Positions 9,339 to 21,300 of a stretch of DNA of 64,000 nucleotides are shown here, in pieces; the stretch's first letter is position 1; each line of letters opens with the position of its first letter. The position numbers and the translations under genes were made by a program. The notes beneath the pieces are model-generated. The model ran no database searches. It worked only from the letters and a program-made list of their open reading frames with translations, and was not told the DNA's origin. This stretch comes from Caprella mutica (Eukaryota > Arthropoda > Malacostraca > Amphipoda > Caprellidae), in NCBI GenBank assembly GCA_947561585.1, contig CANNZV010002302.1:1-64000 (forward strand). The letters run 5' to 3'.

Positions 9339-12300
9339 ATGAGCTCAAAGAAGAAAGTTATGGTGAGTTGAATTAAGTTGCTAAATGCTAGGTAGCTACT
9401 AGCTAGTGACTAGCAGTCTAGCTACCTACTATTTTATATTTAGTATTTTAAAATAAATAAATTGGCATATTATGCACCTGGTTGCTTCTGCTGTTCTCAG
9501 TGTTCTGCACTGCAGACTGTGACTGGCAGTCAAACAATTCAAATTAGATTATTATTTGAATTGTATTAGGGTCAAGCAGGTAAATGCTAAATGGCAGCCC
9601 ACCCAGTCTGCAGAATATGGAACATTTTTCCAAGTTTATTTGCGTGAGTTTTTGATTGAATTTTTAGAAATTGGAGATCTCTGCGGGAGATCTTGAATTA
9701 ATTCCTATGTTACCATTAATTTAGCTGCGGGAGATATTGAATTAATTCCTATGTTATCATTAATTCAGCTGCGGGAGTTTCTGAATCTGCTGCTGAGAGT
9801 CAGAGAGTAACTCTCTCTCAAATTAAATTCTCTGCGGGAGAAGAGACACATTCTGCAGATTGGCAGCCCACCAGTCTGTAAAAGATGCATGAACTTGCCA
9901 TGAAGTTGTGAAGTTTATCCGGTGACTAGGTATAGAAGCCTTGAAATTAGTCTCCGGAATTATCTGGTGACAATTTCCTAATCAATTGATTCAATTCCTA
10001 TGTTTACATTTAATTAGTTATTAGTGGAGAGAATCCATGTTTCAAAGTATGGACAAGGTTGCCAGTATATTGGCGACTTTTGAGGGGTGAAATAAGTTGA
10101 AAAACATGTAAATAACAAGTAAATCACTCGTAAATAGTCTCAAGAGATGCACATGCATCAGACAATAAGCTTGAGGATATTTTCAAGTGTAAAATCTTCA
10201 CTAGGGTGACTAGGGTCTAGGCCCTAGGGTCTAACCATCTGACTCTAGGAAGTCAAATTTCTTCTTTAAAGTATCTTAAATGTAGTGACCTGAGTCCATT
10301 TTCTGTTTCTCATCAAACTGGTGACTTTCCTGCCACACTTTGAAACATGGGAGAGAATTTTCAGATTTTTGGTAATTTTGGAGAGAAATTTGAAATTCTT
10401 TGCAGACAAATTGCCCCAAAAATTAAATATCTGGAGACTGATTGTGCATGCTTTGCAGACTGGGCGGCCCACAGCCCACTAACTAACCAGTCTGCAGAAT
10501 ATGAAACATTTTTCCAAGACTCTCTCTCTGCCCAGTCCAGAGTGGAATATTAACTCATTTCAGATTGACTAGTAACTCTGTTAGGAATTTAGAATGAACA
10601 AAAATTACTCATTTTAACCCTTAAAAATGCAGAAATCAGTAAATTATTTTATAAATTTCAACTCCGCAGTGAAAACTAATGCAAAATAAGTCATTTATGC
10701 TTCAGAATTAGGCTTGTTGTGATGATAAACATCACTAATGGGAATGCATGAAGTTAGGAGTAACTCTGTTAGAATTTATGTTTTCCAGTCTGGTGCCCAG
10801 TCTGCAGAATATGGAACATTTTTCCAAGACTCTCTGCGGGAGTTTTTAATTGAATATTAGAAATTTGAGATCTCTGCGGGAGATCTTGAATTAATTCCTA
10901 TGTTACCATTAATGATTAATTTAGCTGCGGGAGATTCTGAATCTGCTGCTGAGAGTCGAAGAGTACTAGAGTAGCTCTCTCTCAAATTAAAGTCTCTGCG
11001 GGAGAAGAGACACATTCTGCAGACTGGCTAACTAATTGCGGCCTCTAACCAGAACCAGTTTGTATTTGGTGCACTAAACTCCTGACTTTTTCAAAAATCT
11101 GAGAAATAGCTGCCAACATTTTTCATCAATTTGTCTAGTCCTCCAACATTTTTCCAGTTTCCCCTTCCAAAATTAAACAGTCTGCAGAATGTGTCTCTTC
11201 TCCCGCAGAGATTTTTATTTGACAGGGAGTTACTCTCTGACTCTCAGTAGCAGATTCAAAATCTCCTGCAGCTAAATTAATGCCTAATGGTAACATAGGA
11301 ATTAATCACAAATCTCCCGCAGCTAAATTAATGGTAACATAGGAATTAATTCAAGAACTCCCGCAGAGATCTCCAATTTCTAAAATTAAATCAAAAACTC
11401 CCGCAGAGAGTCTTGGAAAAATGTTCCATATTCTGCAGACTGGAAAATTAATGGTAACTTAGGAATTAATAGCTAAATATCCTCCGATATTGCAGTAATT
11501 TTTTTATTAAAGAAATTGAATATCTCCCGATATATCCTTGGAATTTACCACCAAATACAATCTGGGCCTCTAACAACACCAGACTGTATTTCATGGTAAA
11601 TTCCACTAACTTGTTGCCGTTGGCATAATTTTTTCACTTTAAAAATAATATTCTATCAAAGTCGGTGGATTTTTAGTTATTTATTCCTATGTTACCACTA
11701 ATTTTCAGTGGATAAATTGGGAAAATGTTGGTGGATCACCAAGTAAAATAGTATGTCTCATAAACTCTCCATTTGTCTCTCCAGCTCTCTCCAAAATTCA
11801 ACAAATTCTCTCCAAAATGATCAAGTTTTCATAAATTCTCTCCAAAATAACATTGTAGCATAGGAGAAAAATAGATAAAACTCGCCATTTGCATTTGAAG
11901 AGCTCAAAATAACTGTCACAAACTCGCCATTAAAATGGTAAGTTTGGACATGCTTTATCACTTGGGTGGATCAGCTAAATTAATTATTGGAAATTGTTGG
12001 TGGATTTTTTCAGCTTTTTTAAAAAGTAAGTGGAATCTTATGCACCAAATAGTCTCAGACTGCAGGAACTGGTAAAGTGTTCTCCAAGAAATCCTCTATT
12101 TTGGCTTCTGTTCTCAGTAAAATGCATGTAAATATAGGAGGAAATCAAGGATTGTTCGCACAGAAAATGTTAAAAATATCCCATATTCTGCAGACTGGTA
12201 AACAACAGAAACGTTGTAGCTTCAAAACACACGTTACAAACATAAAGTTATAAATTATAGCATGGACTACGCTTCTTTTGATAGCTAGGCAACATTTTAA

Positions 12301-15300
12301 TATAATTTCAGTTCAGAATGTTTTAGAGACTCTTGAGAGGACCATGTTTCAAAGTGTGGCATGGAAGTCGTCAGTATGGTGAGAAAATGGATCAAGGTCA
12401 CCACATATAAGATATTTTGAAGAAGAAATAGGACATCCTAGTGAAGATTTCACACTTGAAAAAAAATCCTTATGAATCATGTCTGATGCATGTGTATCAC
12501 TTCAGACTATCTATGAGTGATTTACTTGTTATTTACAGGTTTCTAAACTTATTTCACCCCTCAAAATTCGCCAGTATACTGGCAACTTTGTCCATACTTT
12601 GAAACATGGTGAGAGGGCCACAATTAAAAAATATAAGGCCGCAATTTACCTGCGTGACCCTAGTTTGGCAGTTTAAATATTTTGCTCTAGCCTATATGTA
12701 TATCAGTATATGAGCTCAAAATATTAAATTATTGCCATAAGCTTATTTTTTATAAAGACAGAAATTGCCATATCAGCATATCCCAGTCTCAGGCAGTCTG
12801 AATTCCATGGTAAATTCCACCAACTTTTCAGTGGAATTTTTCCTATTTGAAATTAATATTCTAGCAATAAGCAATGTTGGTGGATTTTTAGTTATTTATT
12901 CCTACCTATGTTATATTGTTACCATTAATTTTTGGTGGCTAAATAAGGAAAATGTTAGTAGATACAGGCTGATCAGCCAAATTTTTTTGGTGGATTAACT
13001 GGATTTTATCAGCTTTTTGAACAAGTCAATGGGTTTTTGTGCACCAACAACAGACTGGGTGTGGGACATATCATCTGTCACCTAGATTTTATATTTCAGG
13101 ACAATTAGTTTCCAAAAAATTTCAAATTTGTCTCCAAAATGACCCAAATTTCTTCAAAATGTCCCCAATAAATAATAATTACATGTAAACATAGAAATTA
13201 ATTAGAAAATAGTCACCAAGATCTTGTTTTGATGAATTTTCCTTCAAATATAGTCTCCAAAGATCTTTGGTGACATGGACTTGCAGACTGGGTATAATAC
13301 ATGCCATGTAATAAAGCATGTCCCAACTCTCCATTTTAATGACGAGTTTGTTACAGTTATTTTGAGCACTTCAATTGCAAATAGTGAGAAATATCTAATT
13401 TTCTCGTATGGTACAGCCTACAATGTTATTTTGGAGAGAATTTAGGATAATTTAATCATTTTGAAATGAAATTTGATGATTTTTGGAGAGACAAATGGAG
13501 AGTTTATGAGCCATACTATTTTACTTGGAATACATGTAATTTGACAGAAGGTATAGGAAGAAATTAAGGATTGTTCGCACATAAAATGTTAAAAATGTCC
13601 TATTCTGCAGACCAGTCTGCAAAGCATGCACAGTCAGTCTCCGTATATCTACATTTTGGGGCAATTTCTTTCCAAAGATTTTCAAATTTCACCAAAATGG
13701 CCAAAAATCTAAAATTACTCTCCAATAATTACATGTAAACATAGGAATTAATTAGAAAATTGTCTCCGGATAATTCAGGAGACTAATTTAAAGGCCTCGA
13801 TAGTCGCCGGGTAAAATTCACAACTTAATGCATCTTTTGCAGACTGGTTCCAGAGTAGGTGCTGGAAACTGGCCAGACATGTTGGTGGAATTTTTTCTCC
13901 TTTGAAAATAATATTCTGGCAAAGTCGATGGATTTTTAGCTATTTATTCCTATGTTACCATTAATTTTCAGTGGATAAATTCCAGTCTGAAAAGTAGAGC
14001 AGGATTTGTGGGTTAATCCTGTGCGGCTGCGCCCAAGTCATATTTAATTCCTATGAAGTATAAGCTCATGTTATTTGCTGCACACAAATCTCAATTTCTG
14101 TAAAAAATCCTAGGTCTGACATTCTGAAGACCATTCTAGAAAATACCTCAGGCTAACAGATGAATTTTAGAGGCTTAGTGCTGCAGATTATACAGTTCCC
14201 ATCAATTTATAACTGTATTATAAGGTTTACTAAACTGATAACTCCAACAGAGTAATTAATTCATCAGAACCAGATTGTATTTGGTGGTAAATTCCAATGA
14301 TATGTCAGCAGATATTCAATTTCTCTAATAAAAATATTCCTGCAATGTTGGACGATATTTAGCTAATAATTCCTATATTACCATTAATTTTAAGAGAGGA
14401 AACTGGGAAAATGTTGGAGGACTAGACAAATTGATGAAAAATGCTGGCAGCTATTTCTCAGATTTTTGAAAAAGTCAGAGGAGTTCAGAGGCACCAAATA
14501 CAAACTGGCATCAGAAAAGACCACTTTTTCCAGAGTGGTCTGTGTAGACCTTGTTTTCAGACTGAGATAAATTGGGAAAATGTTGATGGATCAGCCAAAT
14601 TATTAGAAATTTATGGTGAATTTTCAGCTTTTTGAAAAAGTCAGTGGGATTTTGTGCACCAAATACAGACTGGGAAACTTGAACTTTGAAAGACTGGAAG
14701 TCAGCAAAATAAATGAGGGATGCTCATTAGGTCGGCAAAATTAGTTATGGGCTTATGGCACTGTATTCGTCACAATCATCACATTAAAATAAAGCTAAAT
14801 CTAGCTCTCATCAGTTATCACATTAAATAAGTTCGATAATTTATTAATTTGTAATTTATAATGCAATACAGAATATTTTCAGTTAATCTAGCCACCTACC
14901 AATATTTGAATACCATATTTATACCTACCTAATTAGTATTTATCATTAATTATATAGCATCGAGGGCTCGAGGCGGGCGTTCTTACAAGTTACGCATTAG
15001 AAATTTGTGGGCGTCTTTATGCACCCCTATTAACTTGGAAACTAACCAGTCTGCAGACTGCAGAATATGGGAGATCGAACACTTCTGAATTAATCCATAT
15101 ATTTACATTAATTTTGATACAAACAGAATTAGAGATCTCTAGGAACATTTTATCAGTTTCTGCAGACTGCCAGACTGGTGCAGAATGGATCTCTATCATA
15201 TGTTAGTGTTAGACTTTGTAAATTGTCACCAGACAACCAGATTCAGAGCCAGCAGAGTATTCCCAATCTGTGTCCAAAATTTTACAGTTAAAATCTATAA

Positions 15301-18300
15301 CCTTAACCCTTTTACACCGTTTTTTTTTTCTGAGCCCTGTATTTGTTTATTAGATTTTTTTTCTGTTTTGAGGCATTTCTGGGTCTGCAAAAGATGGGTG
15401 AAGTTGTGAAGTTTAGCCGGCGACTGTTGAGGCCTTGAAATTGGCTTCCTGAATTGCTTGGCGACAATTTTTTAATTAATTATTATATTTACAAGTAAAT
15501 ATTGGCCAGTCTAAAAAAAAGATCTCCTCTGACCCAGGATTTTTTTTACAGTAATTGGGATTTGGGCGCAATAAATAACATATGATCCAGAACAGTATTT
15601 TCTCAAGGTTGTGTAGCTATATATGGTTGACAGTGATATTAGAAATTTTTTAATGCACACAGAAATTGGAACAGAATACATACAGCTAATGCTACATTAA
15701 ATTTTTTATTCATCAATAACCATTTGTTTGTTCCAACAGATATCTTCTTCACAACAAGTTCGTCATGACCACGACTACCTGATAAAGTTCCTTGCGCTCG
15801 GAAACTCAGGAGTTGGTAAGACGAGTCTCTTACATCAGTTCACAGAGGGGCACTTCAAATCTCAGTTCATTTCCACTGTTGGCATTGACTTCAAGGAGAA
15901 GAGATTGGTAGGATGTCCAGAAAAACAGATTAATTTAATTAATGACTCTCAGTTATTTAAAGTGTATTCACCGTATTGTTTTCAATTATACTTTTTCTCT
16001 GTTAGTGTATTGTTGCTGTTCAAGAACAGTTTTCTTCCATAAAAGTAGGAATATTGAATATTGAAACTGATTATCTAGCAGAAATTGAAATTTTTTGACT
16101 ATATTTAGCTAGCAATATAGTGTTAGCTAGCTTAATGATGTATAACTGATACCTTCTTGATGGATTATTAACTGGCCCTTATTGTGTGTAGGTACACAGA
16201 TGTCCCATCACTGGCAGAGAGCAAGGCATTCACCTTCAGCTGTGGGACACTGCAGGCCAAGAGAAGTAAGTCTCTATACTTCCTTTGTAATAAATTATCC
16301 TTCAGCTATCACTAAAGCTGATCTGATTTTGTAAGTAAGTACAGCTTAGTAAGGCATGCCTGTTTAATCAAGTATTCAGTTTAGAAGTGATGCTGTTATG
16401 TGTACTATTATGGTGTATATAAATAGATATATATATATATGCTGTTTTAAATGATAGCTTATAGTCTCTTGTATATGATTTCCATTTGATGTCATTGATA
16501 TGCCTTTTGGTTTAATATACTAACTCTTATTTGTTAACTCTAGAGTTGCACCGATACCATATTAGTATCGGTGCCATAATATCAATTACAGTTACTTTAA
16601 AATTGTGGTAACCGATACCAAGTCCGATACCAGTTACTTTTTAAAAGTATAATACTCAAGCCAAAGACACCAAAAATTTTATTTCTAGGTAGGTATCTGT
16701 AGTTAAATGAACCGATAATTTATAAAGTTTTACATATAATGATGTACCTAGGTCTTTACAATATTCATAGGATAGGATTAGGTAGCTACATAGGTATTTA
16801 TAACTAAGATCGTTGCCTGGGTGTTTACAAGTTAACTACCTATACAATGATATATCTTTATTTCATAATAACATAATAATGCATTGGCTAACATCAGAAG
16901 TGCACTCCACAGGTGCATCTTGCTCAGTGTAATACCTATTAGCTAATTTCATTCGTTAGAACATTTGTTATTGCAATTAGGTACAACGTACCTATTGAAG
17001 TAGTACAGTGTACCCATCGATGTAGTACAGTGTACCCATCGATGTAGTAGCTACAGTGTACCCATCGATGTAGTACAGTGTACCTATCTATGTAGTACAG
17101 TGTACCTACCTATCAAAGTGGGTAGCACAGTGTACCTATCGAAGTGGGTAGCACAGTGTACCTATCGAAGTGGGTAGCACAGTGTACCTATCGAGATAGT
17201 ACAGTGTACCTATCGAGATAGTACAGTGTACCTATCGAAGTGGGTAGCACAGTGTACCTATCGAAGTGGGTAGCACAGTAATTCAGGTACGATAGTATTA
17301 TTTAAATAGTAGCTATCTTTATTTCTTCCAATCGTATATTGGATGAACATAGGTATATGCTATTAATGTTCAATTGAAAACCAATACCTATATATATTGA
17401 CTACCTAACTTGAAAAAGTAATTGGTATCGGTAATATTTGAATTATATTTTGGGATCCGATACCAATTACCAGATACTCTTAAAAATACCGATACTTTAT
17501 CCGATACTGAGAGTATCGGTGCATCTCTAGTTAACACTAAGCTATCATTTTATCCTGTAGCTAGTAAAACATATTTTATCAAGATTTAATTTGGTAGCTA
17601 ATAGCTCTGAGCTATAATTGATCTTTGCATTGTTGTCTCTGTTTTATTTAAGAATGAAATCGATTTTTCTTCATGCTATTTACTTATTTTGTTAATTTCT
17701 TCAATATATTATGTGTATATCCAAGTATTTTAACTACAATAACCCTGTACCATATCACTATTTTGTTACTTTAATTTCTTCATTTAATTCCAAGCTAATA
17801 CTCCTCATTTTAAAGCATCGTATTTACTGCATGTTACTCACCGCATGTTCTGCCCAAAGGTTCCGTAGTTTAACAACAGCCTTTTATCGTAACACCATGG
17901 GCTTTATCCTCGTGTTTGACCTCACTTGTGAACAATCTTTCTTGGACATCAGAAGTTGGATTGAGCAACTCAAGGTGAACTTATTTGTTTACTTCAAGGA
18001 TTGGAAGAGTGTTATGTGAAGACTAAGTGTGAACTTCGTGAAGTGTCCCACAACACCTCGTTTCTTAACACTACTTGTATCTTAAATATCTGACAATTAC
18101 GCATTATTTTATATCTGAAACACAATAATATACACAAACACAATAGCTAACACTTCACAAGAACCTAGACTAACACCTGCCCTTACTGCATGAAAGCTCA
18201 ATTTCCATGTGTGATATACTCTTTGATGTTAACTATGTAGTATGTACTATAGCCCTAATTAGTTAAGACAATTTATGTCACCGGATCAGTGATTTAACAA

Positions 18301-21300
18301 TGATATTGACTATTATGTCTATTTCTGTTAAAGGCTTTCATAATAATTATTCAGTTTCAACTAACTACTTCTTTCGTTATATTATACAGGGTGGGGCGTA
18401 AGTTTGGAAGCAAATGAAAGTGCATATTATAATCCAACGAAAAATATATTTAATAATTTACAGTTATGTATTATTACATAAGGGTTTTATGAATTCAAAA
18501 ATCATTAATTTATTCAAAATGTCCCCCCTTGTTTTTAATAACAGCCTCAAATCTCCTCCGAACTCCTCCTACTGCGGCACGCAACTGTTCTTGTGAAATT
18601 TCCTTCCAAGATCTCTGGAGCGAACGCTTTAAATCATCCACACTGCGATGGAATTTACCACAGGCCTTTGATTCAAGAATGGACCATACCGAAAAGTCCA
18701 TAGGATTAACATCTGGGGAGCAGGGAGGCCACATTTCTTTGGACCAAAACCGTGGAAGATGGTCATGGCACCAGTTTTGAGTGACATTTGCAGTATGTGA
18801 AGTCGCGCCGTCTTGCTGAAATGTCCATAGAGTGTCATTACCGAAGTGATCCTTAGCCGACTCCAACATTGGCGTCAAAATATTCTCAATATAACATTTA
18901 GCATTGATTTTGGCGCCTTGTTCCGCAAAAATTAAAGGAGATCTCCAAGTTTCTGAAACGGCGGCCCAGACCAATACTGAAGCAGGTTTCGTGGTTCTGT
19001 GGACAGTTTTTTGGTTGTATGGGATGTCTTTTGCACTTTTACCAATTATTCTGTCATTCTTCCGGTTGTGAGCCATTTCCACTGTGAAAATTTTTTCGTC
19101 AGACCAAACAATTTCACCAGCCGTGCCAGACTTCAATTCTCTCAGAAGTGCTTTGCTTCTCTCCAATCTCTTTTTCTTTACAGCTTCTGACAGAGTCTGT
19201 CTCTTTTGGAGGGTGAAAGAGGACATCTTTAGGTCTTCTTTGACAACTCTTCTAATTGTTCTGGGACTCGCATTAGCTGTTTTGGCTAACAATCGTATTG
19301 ACCTTTTCGGGTTCCTCCTGATCTTCTCTCGGGCACATTTTATCAGTTGTTTGGTGCGTTGTGAGCGTGGTCTACCACTTCTTGGACGATCAGTCAAGTC
19401 TCCTCTCTCATTAAAACGCTTCACACACTTCCAAACAGTCGATCTCGCTATTGAGAGAAGAGAGTCTTTAAAATGATGGAATCTGACTTCCCGGCACTGT
19501 GTAGAGCAATAATGGCTTCTCTTTTGTCTGACATTTTTGAATTGACTAAATTTTTGTAAAAAATAACACTGCCACGTCATAATGTAGTGTCTCTACTATA
19601 GTTCAAACCCTATCACCTACTTAGGAACTTATTTTCAAGAATTATATTAATGTTTGAAAAATTGCTTCCAAACTTACGCCCCACCCTGTACAAGAATACC
19701 ACTCTTGAATTTGTTTGTTTATGTTGGTGTATGTGGTGAATGGAAGAAAAGGGGGGTGTAACTATTGTAATCTGGATCATGGATTTTATTTTAACCAGGT
19801 TTATCATTTTTTTAACACTAACAGTTTTAGAGGATAGCGCTAGTGTTATGCTCATCAAGTACGAGGTCTTAGATTTCTTTTTTCTTCACATTCCTTGGTC
19901 AGTGACAGCATTCACGGAGTAGCTTTTCTGCAACCATGAGCTTCGTCACCGACGGGGATAAGTGACTTTGTTCATGGAGCCTCTTTCCTTTCTGACTGCA
20001 TCTTTCAGTCCCTTGTACTTATTTTTACCTTTGTTGTCAGTATATAGCTACCTATATTAATTTATAATCAATTTTTTCCGTCCCTTTAAGGTAGATTGGG
20101 TATAGTTTATCAATGCTGCATGAAAGGATATTTTTACTCACTTAAAATATTTTCTACTAATAATCAATCTAAAGGTGTTGATTAATCAATTTCCTGATTA
20201 TTTGAAAAAGTTATATGATTGAGTTCTAAATTAGCTACTTTCCATAATTCCCATGCTAGCTATATTGTACCTGTTATTCCTCTTTATCAATTCTGTTGAT
20301 TATTAACATTGGTCATCATACTAAAGGTGAGAAATATTCTTAATATCTAGCTATAAAAAAATTATTTCTGCCAATACCATTAGCATAGTTTATCATAGCT
20401 AATACTTTTAAAGTTTCTCTACAATTTAATATTAAAGTGATTCACATAAATAATAGGAGTACTCTGACTACTTTACTCTTGATGTTGTGGCTGAGTTGTT
20501 TTAACTCATTATTTGCCTGCAGACTCATGCCTACTGCGACAGTCCTGACATAATTCTGTGTGGTAACAAAGTGGACCTGACGGAGGAGAGAGTAATCAGT
20601 GAGAAGAGAGCCAATGATCTCGCCCAGACACTAGGGTGAGTGAGAGTAGAGAGAAAGAACTCACTGAGGTGAGTGAGAGTAGAGAGTGAACTCACTTTTT
20701 TTTAGCTCTTTTAGCTCTAGTTTCTATTAGGGATAGATAGTTCCGAAGTTGAATCACAGAATCAGCAAAATGTTTAAACCTGTTTAATAATGTGAACTAA
20801 CACTGCTACGATAAATAAATATAATTACTAATAAAGGTAGTGAAGGTGAATACCGGTGGTGAGAACTGTGGCTTGTTAAAGACTTAATAAAGGGCAATCC
20901 AAATAATATTTATTACATGTGGATCAATACAAATATTAGTTTTCTGGTCTGTGACAAAAACAAAGACAAATATCAACAAACTGGTTTCAAATGCTAATAA
21001 TGAAGGTTGTGACAATATGCTTTCAAAATTATAGATCTTAAGAATATCATATCTTAAAGGAATGGAATTGTATTGAATAGCTACTGTATACCGCTGGTAG
21101 CTATACACTATTCAATAGTAGAATGGAATAGTATTGAATAGCTACTGTATACCGCTGGTAGCTATACACTATTCAATAGTAGAATGGAATAGTATTGAAT
21201 GGCTACTGTATACCGCTGGTAGCTATACACTATTCAATAGTAGAATGGAATTGTATTGAATAGCTACTGTATACCGCTGGTAGCTATACACTATTCAATA

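Larger units (their letters stand above)
9363..15739. repeat. MITE-packed intron 1 of the Rab27 gene
   Basis: Almost the whole intron is a mosaic of small inverted-repeat elements and fragments with CAGTCTG/CAGACTG ends. Elements confirmed by target duplication are listed separately. Unconfirmed fragments of the same families include about 12053-12204, 13609-13846, 13981-14131, 15045-15178 and 15385-15580. Shared internal words are TTAATTCCTATGTTACCATT, CTGCGGGAGAT and CTCTCCAAAAT. No coding sequence seen. Confidence 0.8.

Noticed and set aside
18529..19476. Plus-strand frames across the mariner
   Set aside because: Antisense of the transposase.
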